Below, piece by piece: positions 1 to 11,990 of a stretch of DNA of 64,000 bases. The notes below the pieces were generated by a model, which ran no database searches, was not told where the DNA came from, and worked only from the letters and a program-made list of their open reading frames with translations. The stretch covers positions 1,038,001-1,102,000 of the forward strand of contig OU015540.1 of the NCBI GenBank assembly GCA_907165065.1, written 5' to 3'. The DNA is from Caprimulgus europaeus (taxonomy: Eukaryota; Chordata; Aves; Caprimulgiformes; Caprimulgidae). Every line of letters starts with the position of its first letter. Position 1 is the first letter of the stretch. The position numbers and the translations under genes are program-made.

Positions 1-144
1 GTGTCCAACAGAGGCCAGTCCTGCTCAGGGTGAGCCTTTGAGTGTACTTTGACCTTGCCCTGAATCAGATTTTTGGGATGCCAGAACCACGCTCCAGAGG
101 GAAAACGGCCTTGCCCCATACACCAGCCGTGCAGCACGGACCCA

Positions 145-570
145 GACAATTGTTTGGTTGGAAAAGAACATTGATTACCGAGTCCAACCTTACCTGTCCA
201 CTACTAAACAATATCTCTGAGCACCTCATCTACCCATCTCTTCAATCCCTCCAGGGATGGGGACTCCACCATTGCCCTGGGCAACCCCTTCCAATGCCTC
301 AGAACCCTTTCAGCAAAGAAATTCTTCCTCACATCCCATCTCAACTGCCCTGGCCACAACTGGAGCCCATTTCCTCTTGTCCTGTCCCTTGCTCCTTGGT
401 TGAACAGACCCACCCCCACCTCTCTCCACCCTCCTTGCAGGGACTTGGACAGAGCCAGAAGGTCTCCCCTCAGCCTCCTTTTCTCCAGGCTCAACACCCC
501 CAGTTCCCTCAGCCGGGAACTCAGCACACTTGTGCTCCAGACCCTTCCCCAGCTCCGTTGTCCTTCAGCT
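145..570 (-). mobile_element. CR1 LINE fragment (3' end)
   Basis: Read on the minus strand it shows the CR1 3' untranslated region: GAGAAAAGGAGGCTGAGGGG, then GACAAGAGGAAATGG, GTGGAGTCCCCATCCCTGGA and TTTTCCAACCAAACAATT at the end. It is nearly collinear with the opposite-strand copy at 19755-20213. It is 5'-truncated, as usual, and has no coding capacity. Confidence 0.9.
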
Positions 571-3500
571 CCACTGTGTGCAAGGAGCTGGACAACTGAG
601 AAGGGTCACAGATGCTGGAGGGATGCAGTGCCATCCCGAAGCTCCACATCTCCACAGAGCCCAGAAAAGCCAAGAGAGCCCCAAAGTTGTCCCCAAGCCA
701 CCACAACCCCAACACAAGCTCTTGGCCATCTGCACAAGGCCCTGGCGCCAACCTGCAGCTGAGGGCTTCAAGATGCCAGGAGAGCACAAACCTGCCATGT
801 CCCTGGCAGGCAGAGCAGGGCTGGCTCGAGATGATCAATCATTTCCTGACCCCTGCACACTATCGGCTTGGAGCCTGCCACATGAGATCTGATTAGCCTC
901 ATCTCCCACGTGAAATGTCGTTAGCTGGCAGGAAGGTACCCAGCCCTCCTCAAAAACCCAGACACTGTGACAAATGACTTCCTGCAGGAATGGACCCTGC
1001 CTAGCAACTCCACGCTGCATCAACCAGCCTGGCTTCTATTTCATCTCCATTTGTTGCTCTAATCTCATTGCCTGAACTTCTTGTCCTGATGTTCTGAAGA
1101 AGGGGCTAATCAATTTTCCCTCCTCTAGACCTTCACAAAATGAGTAATTCAGGGAAGTCACCTTCCCTGCACCCCCCCAGCACATCCCTGCCCAGAACAC
1201 CCATTCCCGCTGCAGGGAAGCCCCTCGCCCACCTCTGCTGGGCAAGGGAGAGGTCTGGGGGCACCAAGAACTGTCTCAGATACGGGGCGTCAAATGAAGC
1301 GGACAGATGGAGAGGTAACAGAGCCAGAAGAAGGATCAAGCAAGATTCAGCTAAAAACCAAACCCAGGGAGGAGTTAAAACCTCCCCGGAGAGCTGACGG
1401 AGCCGTGATTTAGCAGATGGTTCCAATACCATGAAGCTCGAAGATGATTTGGAGCATTTCATATCACATTTCCCTTACAACCTGTGGAAATTCTCATTTG
1501 GATAACAGTTCCACTTCCTAAATAACAACAGATTCAGGAAACAGCTTGGAATGGGGATTATCAGAACCAGAGAAAAAGAAAATAACCAAAAAAAAAAAAA
1601 AGAAAAAAAAGATTTTTAAAGGAGCTTTGCACTGATCCACCTACACTGGGCAAACCCACGGGGTCAGACGCCCCAGCCCGGCTCTGCCCCGACGTGGCAC
1701 CGAGAGGCGGCACAGCCAGCAGCTGTGCACCATTTCCATTCCCATGGTAAAAAATGAGACCTGCTACATCAAACAGGCAGCGAAGCGTGGCAACCGGAAA
1801 ATGAGGGGAAAGAAGGTTTCCAGGAGGGGAAGTCCTGGATTCTGACAGCGCTTTACAGCCTTTAATCGCTCACAGCACACAGAGAGAAGCTGAGCTAAAA
1901 TTTGTGCTCTTTGGATTTAATCTCCAGCTTTGGTTAAAAGCTTTCTGGAGTTCTCACAACACAACAAATGCCCTCGGCTCCCCAGCCGACTTCAGCCATT
2001 CTCCCGTTGTCAGCTCCAGAGAGACGCAGTAAAAACTCTGGGATTTTTGGTTCTCCTCTACAGAAACCGATCAGGAAACAGCCCCAGGACTGGGCTGAGG
2101 GGGGATAGGGCGAGTCCAGGCTGATGCACTGGTTCTTCACGTGTTGGGTAGCTTGTTGGACCCCAAGACAAAGCAAGGGATGCAAAAGCCTTGTCCTTGG
2201 TCGGTCCGTGCCACCTCCACCACGGCACAGCAACCCCAAGGAACAACGAGCAGCTTCGATCCCTTGGGAGATGTCGGGGTCGTGCTGATGAGCACCGTGG
2301 GGCACGGCAGCATCCCGGGGCTGGGATGAGCAGGAAGGTTACAGGAGGGGACAGGGTCCCTGGGGGTGAGGGGCAGAGGGAGAGGGGGAGATGCTGCTGA
2401 TTCCAGCTGAAGATCAAGAGGAGCGCAGGCGGTGAGGAGTGCAGGGCAGCACTCCTGACGGGCTGGATTTCCTACAGAAAAGGAGAGCTGTTTTCTTAAA
2501 GAAGAGGGAGGGAAACGAAAAAAAGCCAGCAAGACAGCAGGCTTCTCCTCCACGAGGTCTCACCAGCCTCATTTCTCCAGCAGACTGCGATTGCCTGAGC
2601 AGCTACAAAGCTTTTCAACCCAAGAAAGCGATTCTCGCTCAGACCAGTTAATTCTGCGCTAATGGTACAAAGAAACCTTCGTTCCAGATTTGAAGAGGCC
2701 CAGGCTTGCAAATGAGTGCTGAGAAAGCTGTCACTCACTGCCAGGGAGATAAAGCTGCATTTCCTCGTGTTTCTGAGGGGAAAGCAGCAGGATATGTATT
2801 TTTTTAAGCTGTACAATCTCTAGCCATTGTAAAAACAATTGGCATTTTCCATTCTGCTCTCCAGCAGGTCCCGCAGCAGGGACCACCCTCAGACCCCACA
2901 CCACAGCCACCACTCTGGCCCATCGTTACTCATCCCAGGCTGGTTTCTGGGAAGGGATGGACCACGGACACAAACATGTGTGGGACCAGAACCTGCCACG
3001 AGCTCTGCCAGCCATCCCCGACCGAGCAGCCCTCGGCCGATGCCCTTTCCCAGGAAGAGGCAGATGCTCCTGCTCCTCCCAGCCCCCCAGACCCTTCCCC
3101 AGCAGCACGGGATGGCCTGAACCTTCCAGGAGAGGAGCTGAGTGATGGGGATCACGGGCCCAAAGAGCAGGAATCCCCTCTTTAGCACCAGTCCCTGTTA
3201 GGGAAAGGGCAGAGTGAAATATCCTCATTTATTGAGGCTCCCGGTACCAGCTCCCATTCACCCTTCAGGGAGAGCTCCCAGTTCTTCCCCTCGCTCTCCT
3301 GCTCTTTGGGAAGGGCAGAGGGACAACATTGGCTTTGGAGCACGGCTGTGTCTGCAGAGATCCAGGACCCCACGGGAAGAGCCCGGCTCTCAGAGCTGTC
3401 ACCCAAAGCCCGCGATGCCGACCGGCCGGCAGCACCCGCCGCTCTGCGCACCCACGCCGGGGCTGGCAGCTATTTCCAGAGACACAAAGGCATTAATTTG

Positions 3501-6108
3501 ACATTCGAGAGCCTCATCCAGCTCAGACTTTAAATACTTCATCAGCGCCTCTCCCGGACCGGGCGGGAGCGGAGAGTCACTTCCAGACTGAATAATTCAG
3601 CCCCGCGCAGGCTCCTGGCGGGCGCCACGCACGAAGCAGCAGCCGCGGCCGTGCCGGCAGTGCCAGCAGCAGCTCGGGGGTCCCGCCAAGCCCCCCAGCC
3701 CCACCGGCACAGCCAGAGCCCAGGGTGGCATTTCTCAGTGGCAGAGCCCAGCTCGCACCGGGCTCCAGCACAGGCAGCAGGGCTGGCTGCAGCCTCCAAA
3801 GCTGGGCAAGAGCCTGGGCGGTGCCAGCCCGGCTTCACCCCCGATTCCTCCAGGAGTTCGAGGACTCCCCAGGAACACCCCTGGGTTACTGATCCCTGGG
3901 ATGGGAAGGAAAATGCTTTCAGGCACCAAGGGGTTTCTGGGCAGGATCGGAGCAGCTCCTCATGCTGCTCCAGGCTGGGTGATTTGGTAAGCTCCCACAG
4001 ACACCTTCCTCTCCTCCTCCCCTCTCCTCCATCAGCTCATGGATGACTGAGCCTTTCAGCTTGTGCTGTCTCCACGCTCTGCTGCTCATCTGTGTTTCCA
4101 CAGCATCTCCCACCCGTGGCTCAGCATGGCAGCACCCGTTTAATTTCCAGACCAGGCTGGCTCGGATGCAGCCATTGAGCCCTTCCCCACCCCCAGCAGA
4201 TGAGACTCTGCTGCCCGTGCCCCTCGCCACCCCACCACCCACACTGCTGTGACACGGGCAGGACACCCCGGAGAGCTCTCGACACGTCCAGGCAGCAGCA
4301 CACCCACCCCGGTGCTCGCTGCGGGGCTGGCTGTTATCCGTGCCCCTTCCCTGGAAGCCAGTGATGACTGGTTCACTCCTTGAGCTCCTCCAGCTTCTCA
4401 CACTCCAGGGCCAGATGAACTCAGCGTGTCCCAACTCCAGTTTAGCCCTGACCTTCAGTGGTGGCACCCACTCTCAGTGAGAGGATGTGGTGGTCAAAGT
4501 GGGAGTTCAAAGCTCATGGTTGTCCCTGGTCTGACTCTCAGCAAGGTCCCTGGACAGTGGCAGCAGCACCCACTGCTCCCAGGGAACTGCACGTGTGTCC
4601 CTGGAGCAGTTGACCTTTCCTCGTGCTCCGGTTCCACCTCCCAAAAGCCATTTGCAGTTGAGATCCCCCAACACACCCCGTAACGGAGAAGCCTGCGGCT
4701 CCATTCAGCACAAGCAATGCTTCTGGGCACTCACTTCCCCACATCAGTTAAGTACTTAAGGCAAAGAGAGGAAGCCTTGCTGCTGCCTTTGCACCCAGAG
4801 GGCAGAGAGACCCTATATCTCCTGTAGGTTCAGGTGCTTCCCATGCCACAGCAGAGCTGTCCCGGGAATGCAGGAGGATGTGATCCCAGCCTGGTGACTG
4901 GGGAACAGCACCAGCCAACGCCAAGCCACGACAGCAACATTCAGGTGCTAGAGCTGGGGGGTACAACTGGCATTTCTGGCTCCTCAGAGTAAGACCTTGT
5001 CAACAAAAATCAAGTGACACCAGCACCCACAGTGCCCAACACGCAGAAGCAGCCCACAGCAGCTGTGCTGAGGAGCAGGGGCTCTGCTGTTCACTTCTAA
5101 ACCAGACATCTTTAATAGGCTTGGTTTTTTTTTAAAGGGGTTAAATATTTTGAGCCCAGCCGTGCACTTTTAGAAGGATCTGAGTACACATGAACAAAAC
5201 ATTCAAAAAACAGCCTGCAGTTCTTATATGAAATACCAGTACATCCCCTGCATGACAATGAACGTATTGAAGCCAAGAGGGATGAAGAACATCAATCATC
5301 CACGGCAATATAATAGGTGTGGGTGGGGAAGGGGACGATGACAGCATTAGAGCTCGGATCAGGGAAAGATTTTCAGTTCTCCCACTGCATGTGACAGGGG
5401 AACACCTAAAGCCACGTCCAGGCTGCAAGGGACGGGGCAGAGGGAGGTCCGGGCTGCAAGGGACGGGGGCTGCCTGGGAAGCAGCACGGGTAATGCTGCT
5501 GGCCCAGCTCCTGCAGCTCTGGCTGGCACAGGGTTTGCTGGATGTGGCAGAGGGTGGGTCCTTCCACCCAGGACGTGGCAAAAATCCAGCTCCTGCTTCC
5601 TCTCTGAATCACATGGGCCAAAAAAGCTGCTGGGGAGCAGTGAGCAGAGCACCCCAACAGCCTCGTTCACCCCCAGCATCCTAAAGAAACCCCGTGGGAA
5701 CTGCTCCTTGTTGTTAAGAGACCAAGAAGAGCCCCTGGCAGCAGAGCTGTCCTGTGGGAACCTTTCCAGAGAGGTCATTTGCAGGGAGCTACGCCACATG
5801 GACCACGCAGCCCACAGACACCCCACTGCATCGCTCACCCGCTCCCCAAACCAGCCGCCTCCTGGGACACACCAGGGCCAGCAGAGACGTCCAAAGCAAC
5901 AAGAATGAAGCCACCAATATGTTTCCCCACGCAAAGTGCAGAGGAATCACAGACACTTTCCTTCCCTGCTCCTCCCTGTGCCAGGTGCTGCCACAGAGAC
6001 CCACACGCAGAGCTGTGGGGAACGGCACCAGCCGTGGAACTGCCCACACGCCGGCCCGGGAGATGCCCTGAGTGAGCAGGAGGGAAATGTGCTGTTCCCT
6101 CAGCTTCC
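571..6108. other. Noncoding PRKCB intron sequence
   Basis: No gene is seen. Besides the poly(A) run at 1588 there is a CpG-rich patch at about 3540-3690 that contains a perfect 13-base palindrome CTGAATAATTCAG (3588-3600), and a direct repeat of GGCTGCAAGGGACGGGG around 5421-5470. Open frames are short and show no homology. Confidence 0.7.
1588..1610 (+). repeat. Poly(A) run
   Basis: Fourteen A, one G and eight A in a row, inside unique intron sequence. No poly(A) signal or retrocopy is recognisable upstream. Confidence 0.9.
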
Positions 6109-6163
6109 ATTAGAACCATCAAATGTTGTGAGTTGGAAAGGACCCACAAGGATCACCCACTCC
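6109..6163 (-). mobile_element. Short CR1 3' end
   Basis: About 55 bases match the terminal part of the CR1 type also seen at 28422: AGAACCATCAAATGTTGTGA, then GGAAAGGACCCACAAGGATC. Only the extreme 3' end remains. Confidence 0.65.
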
Positions 6164-9100
6164 AACCACAGCCAGGTGACAGGTCGCAGCCGCTAATTTT
6201 TCAAGTTGGAATTTGTTTTTCCCATGTTAACATCCCTTCTAACCTGTTTCTTAAAAGCCCAAATTCTGAGTCTCATGATATCGCACACAGAGTCTGTCAC
6301 AGCCTCAGGCAACGAGGACAGCGCTGGGCTGGAGCGGGACAACCCCATTCCCAGACCACAGAGCTGTCCTGCAGCGGTCGAGGCAAGCGGGGACAGTGAC
6401 GTTCCAGCAGCTCGAGATGCAAGACTGACGGACAAACTCAGTTTCTACCCGACACAAATGGGGACAGACAGCATCACAGAAACTGCTGCAGCCCCCTCTG
6501 AGCCTGGTCCCTCGGCAAGGGGGTCTGGGGACACCCCGGCACCTTCGGACAGCTCTGCTCCCACACAACAGCTTCAGGACCCATCCCAGCTCCCAGCGCC
6601 ACCCTCGGCATTGCCGCTGGCGAGAGATGAAATAACTGTTCTGTGATTAACCAGGGCCCGAGGGAGCAGATTAAACAGCCTTGGCAATTAGTTCTGGATT
6701 CTTCCGAAGGCGCTGGAAGCTGCAGCAGCCCCGGGAGGACACACCGAGTCCTCTCCGAACCCTGCCCGCACCGTTACACAACCACCGCTCGCGCGCGCCC
6801 TGGGTCGCTGCCGGGACGTGCTCAGTTACAGATGGGCTCCGTTAAAAGTGGGGAGAGGGAGAGGAGGTTGGGGGAGAACAAAAAAACCAATCTACCCCCA
6901 AAAAACAAAGAAAAAACCCCCCACCCCGCACATGACAAGAAAGAGAAGATCGTGAAGAACTTGGCAGCCTACTTTAACTCTGGTGACCTGGAAATTTAAT
7001 ATTGTAATGGAAACTCCAGGTCAGCCTCTGGAGAGGAGGCAGAAATAGGGAAAGGGATCCCTGCAGGATCAGTCCTGCCCGGAGAGCACGGCAAACACGG
7101 AGAGGAGGGCAGTCCCAGCTGCAGACAGCCACCACCATCCCAGCGATTACAGCGGCAGCTCAGAGCCCGAGAAGATGGCTGCGAGCTCGCTTTACAGACC
7201 TCTTTCTTTTTGCAGCAGCGTATCAATCCTATTTGAGGAAGATAAAAAGCCAATCCCCAAAGTGCTAATAATGTAACTCACTCAAAGCTGAATTCCATCA
7301 CTAATGGCCAAGACAGAGAGAGGAACTTCACTCCCATTTTCTTCCCCGCACCCCCTGCCCTAGATTTTAATATTCTGAGCATCATCTTATTTCCAAAACC
7401 AGGGACCCACCAGCATTTCCCGCCCCAGCAGCAGCTTGTCTGCCATAACCCAGGTAACCTCCAGTGATGCTCTCACCGATGGGATTTAAAGTTCATGACA
7501 GCTTCTCAAAAGATGTCTCTGAAACACTACAGCCCCAGGAGGAGCCTGTTGGGAACACTGGGGTGTCAGACTGTGGAGGGGAGAGGAGAGTCCCACAGCT
7601 GCCACTCAAAGTCCCATGAGGGCAAAGGGATCTGCACCAATCCCTCTCAGGAACATGATGGTTTTACCTGCCTAAAAGAGCTGCTGTCGCACAAGCCTCG
7701 GTGGTGCACCAGAAGCCATGGGTGAGCAACCAGACAGGTGGCTCCAGCCTGGGAACTGGGACACCTTGCAAGCGGATTAAGGAGTTTTATCTACAAACAA
7801 AAAGCATTAAAGCAGTTCCCTGCACCAGTCATGGACTTTGTGTACACTTGGAGCATCTCAGGGGATGGGATGGGGATCAGTCACAGGCCGAGGATGGAGT
7901 TTCAGCAGTTGACCTGTAACCACCCTCTCCCTGGTGTCTCCACCACACCAACCACCCCATGGCCCAATGGCCCCTCAAGGTGCAGGTCTGCTCCAGACAG
8001 ACCAGATCTTCCTCCTGAACCTGCAGCACATTGAAAACCATAGAGGAAAGTGAAAGCAGAGCGAGGATTTCATGGTGCTCCAGCCAAGCAGCTTCATAAT
8101 TCTAATTATCTCCAAATTAAGTTTCCATGGCACTGGAGATCCAGAGACTGAGCTGCTTTTTGTTCCTGAAGACTACAGCACGAGGATTTGATGCTGAGCA
8201 CACACTGCAAGATAAAGCCCTCGTTTCCTTTAGTCTATTTAGGGTACAGAGCTCAGCCCGTGCACGGGTGAGAACTTTCTCAAGCACCCTTGGCCAGAAG
8301 TGTCATTTCTTTTTTCCCAGTTACCCTCCAGGAGCACTTGGCAGCACTTGTGTTACCTCCAGAAACTTGTACCCAGGTGGGTCAAGGGCTGGAGATCAAA
8401 GTGAGCACCACAAATGTGAAGAATTTAAGGTCTTTGACCAAGACAACATCAAGAGGAGACCATGAACACAGAGGCACTGCACAGCAAAGTCTGGGAGGAA
8501 TTTATATACTGCTAAAAAGACAGCGTGGTCTGTCACCTTGATCCCTTCTGTCCCTGTGCATTTCTAAAAACCAGGCTTCAAACACATCAGACTAACCCAA
8601 TTTGGGGAGATCTGCCAAGCCAGCCCACTCAGGACAACAGAAGGGTGCAGGTGTTGATTTCTCTCCTCATTTATGGAGCTAATTTTCTCTGTATTAATGA
8701 CATCACCCAGCACCCAGACCTGACACACCTTCCCAGCTCACAGCAGGGCTCACCACACCAGCCAGGACCACCTCCTGGTCAGCCATGGACCTGTCACACC
8801 ACCGGACCCGTGCCCTGGTGCTCCTTGCACTGGGTGGGATCTGTTTTACACGTGCACGGGGCTTTCCACAGCCTGGGCACAACGGACTGGCACCACCACC
8901 CCAGTGAGCTCCTGCACTGACCACCTCACCCTGCAACTTTGGTAGCTCTGTGGTGAGGCACCGGCGTCGCTGCACGGTCCTCCTGCTTTTGAGGAAGTGC
9001 AGAAAAAAATAACCATGAATACAACAGCAATTTTTTATTTCTTTTTTTTTTTTTTAGCTGATATGAAGAGTAATGACTTCCCTGCCGCTGCCTCTGGCTT

Positions 9101-10492
9101 ATTTAGAGCACGCTGCATCTCGGGAGTGTTTGTTCTCTGCATACAGAGTGGTGTTTGAAGGGTTTCTTGAACGCCCAGAAACGATAACAGATCAATTGCA
9201 GCAGCCAGGGTCCCCGCTCCGCCGCGCTCCCATCACATCCATTAAACGGTGCAATCGTGCCGTGTAATCGTGCCACGGCCCTGGGCTTCCCACAGCAGAA
9301 CTCTGACTGTTTCTCTGCTGCCTCACCACCAGCAAAGCCTTTCCTGAGTCACCGGGCGCTCACCAACACCGGCCGGTCACCGAGGCAGGGACCCGCCGTG
9401 AAGCACGGGCACCAATGGCTCCTGCCGGTACCACCCCCCGTGCACGGGACCTAGCACAGAGCTAACGGAGCCTTCGGGACAGTTTAAAGACACTTTTCAG
9501 CTTCTCTTCGGCAGGCTGTGTTGTGCCATGTTCTGCTGCAGCTGCACGAGCCACCAGCTCGCTGCTGGGCACCTCAACCTCCAGCCAGAGGGGCAGCCCA
9601 CAGCACATCGCGTCCCCTGGCATTTCCACTTCTACCTCACCAACACACAGCTCCCCCCCCAACTCATCCAGAGGAACATTACCCAATGTGTTTTGGAGTT
9701 TGCAAGCCCATGAGACAGCCACAGGACCTGCCAGATGGCAGGAGATGAAGCTCCACCAGCTCCATCCCCAGGTCCTGTGTGGTGGGAAGCCTATTCTGCT
9801 CACCCAGCACGGCTGGCCGTGGCCAGGCAGGGTCCCAGAGCCCTCAGGGGACACAGGATCATGCTGCCCTCCCCTCTTGGCCCCAGCCAGAGGACAGCAG
9901 CCAACTGGACTTTATCTTGTTATTTCAACCACTTCCTCCTCCACGCACCAGCAGCAAGCGGGCTCATCCTCAACAGCTCTGAAACCGAGTAGGGGTCGCC
10001 TTTAGTTTTTGATTCTCCCGGGCTCTCCCACATGAGGAGCGTATCTCCCAAACCTCCACAGCTGATGGCAAAGAGGAGGCTCAGAGGAGGGATCCTGGGG
10101 GTCAGGAGCCCAAGCACGGCAGTGTCACCAACCCCTGTGCCACCAAGCCTCCAGCAGCGTTATCGAGGCCCCAGCTCTGCCTGCACGGGTGGCTGCTGAC
10201 TCACATTTCCCCCCACGCTCCCCCCGTACCCCCCACCCTCTGCACCTTCCCACACTGCCACCACCAAAGCACCAGCACCTGGCTGAGGAGAAAGGAGGGT
10301 CCCAGGGGCTGAGCGGGGCTTGGCAGCCGGCAGCCACCTTCCACGAGCAACAAACTCATCAAGGAGGAGTTCCATGGTCATTAAGTCTGTTTTAAAATAG
10401 GGGAAAATCAAGCATGATCTGGTCCTCTCTGTCTCTCTGGCTTTAAAAAGACCATCACTACCATGGGCAGGAGCATCAAATGCTCCAGGAAT
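6164..10492. other. Noncoding PRKCB intron sequence
   Basis: No gene is seen. An A/C-rich low-complexity stretch lies at 6880-6950 and the T run at 9031. The parts at about 7190-7310 and 9060-9250 are more balanced in composition and may be unique regulatory DNA. Confidence 0.7.
9031..9055 (+). repeat. Poly(T) run
   Basis: T-rich stretch with two interruptions ending in 14 T followed by AGCTG. On the minus strand it is A-rich; no associated gene copy is recognised. Confidence 0.9.
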
Positions 10493-10690
10493 GACAGAAT
10501 CCCAGACTGGTGGGGTTGGAAGGGACCTCTGGAGATCATCCAGTCCAACCCCCCTGCCAGAGCAGGTTGCACAGGAACACATCCAGGTGGGTTTGGAACA
10601 TCTCCAGAGATGGAGACTCCACACCCTCTCTGGGCAGCCTGGCCCAGGGCTCTGGCACCCTCCAAATAAAGTAGTTTTTCCTCATCTTGC
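10493..10690 (-). mobile_element. CR1 LINE fragment
   Basis: It begins GACAGAATCCCAGACTGGTG and continues through the CR1 terminal block (CATCCAGTCCAACC, CATCTCCAGAGATGGAGACT, GGGCAGCCTGGCCCAGGGCT). It is the same subfamily as the copy at 58257-58690 but stops earlier. Confidence 0.88.
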
Positions 10691-11419
10691 ATCCCTACTC
10701 TTCCAGCAGCAGGACCCACCCAAACGGCCACCAGCAGCTATTCCTCCCTCACCACCACACCTTCAAACAGACAAATAACATCCAGTACAGGCGGCTCCAG
10801 GAGACACATGAAAGACAACATCAGCCCAGGGGCTGGCACCACGGCGAGGAGGGGAGGACACGGGGCAGCCCCTCGGGCGCTCGCAGGCAGCTGTCCCCTC
10901 GGGGGGGACTCGGTGTCGATGTTCTGCCGGCTGTGGTGACACCGTGGGTGTCCCCACCGGGGTGTCTCTCTGCAGATGCACCAGACCGATGCAAGGTTGC
11001 AGACTGCCAACCCCAATCAGGAGGACACGGGCCCCCGGCGTAAGCCAGCCGTCAGGTTTGTGGCTGGCAGAGAGCAGCGGAGCGCTGTGCGGCAGCTGGC
11101 AGCTCCCATCACTGATCAATTAGCAATCGCATTATTAAGGCTAACGAGCAGGCTGGGCTGGAGCTGCTCCATCTGCAGCGAGCGAAAGCCACACGGTGCA
11201 CAGTGAGGGAAGAGCAAACCCGAGCTCTGCAGCCTCATTTCACTTTCTCTTGCTGGCCCACCTTGTCCTCTGGCCACAGCTAATTCCATGAGCTCAGCTC
11301 GCCAAGGTGGTTTCCAGTCCCCTTGGAGATGCTCGTACAGCAGCGGAACGAGGAGCCCCTGCTCCAGGCACAGCCGTGTCCTCCAGGCCCACACACCCCA
11401 GAGACAGGACCCCACTCCC
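10691..11419. other. Noncoding PRKCB intron sequence between two CR1 copies
   Basis: No gene or recognised repeat is seen. The last 150 bases could be a poorly preserved 5' extension of the following CR1. Confidence 0.6.
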
Positions 11420-11990
11420 ACCCCTGAGGAGAAGGACCTGGGGTGCTGGTGGATGAGAAGCTCAACACGAGGCGGCACCGTGCGCTGGCAGCACAGAGCC
11501 AATAACCGTGTCCTGGGCTGCACCCAGAGCAGCGTGGGCAGCAGGGCCAGGGAGGGGATTCTGCCCCTCTGCTCCGCTCTCCTGAGACCCCCCCGCAGTG
11601 CTGCCTCCAGTGCTGGGGCCACCAACAGCACAAGGACATGGAGCTGCTGGAGGTCTGAGAGGAGACCTTCTGGCTCTGTCCAAGTCCCTGAAAGGAGGGT
11701 GCAGAGAGGTGGGGGTGGGTCTGTTCAACCAAGGAGCAAGGGACAGGACAAGAGGAAATGGCCTCAAGTTGCCCCAAGGGAGGTTCAGATTGGATATCAG
11801 GAAAAACTTCTTCACTGAAAGGGTTCTCAGGCACGGGAACGGGCTGTCTGGGGAGGTGGTGGAGTCCCCATCCCTGGAGGGATTTAAAGGACGGGCAGAC
11901 GAGGTGCTCAGAGATCTGGTTCAGCAGTGGACAGGGGCGGTTGGACTTGATCTCAAAGATCTTTTCCAACCAAACGATTCCATGATTCTA
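11420..11990 (+). mobile_element. CR1 LINE fragment with ORF2 C-terminal remnant
   Basis: This is the longest CR1 piece in the window. From 11430 it contains the remnant of the end of CR1 ORF2 (EEKDLG, then in another frame [17 protein letters not shown]), followed by the full 3' UTR to CCAACCAAACGATTCCATGA. The reading frame of the ORF2 remnant is broken. The element is antisense to PRKCB. The left limit is uncertain by about 100 bases. Confidence 0.88.

Noticed and set aside
1588-1610. Poly(A) tail of a processed pseudogene
   Set aside because: No poly(A) signal at a suitable distance and no recognisable coding sequence upstream; treated as a simple repeat.
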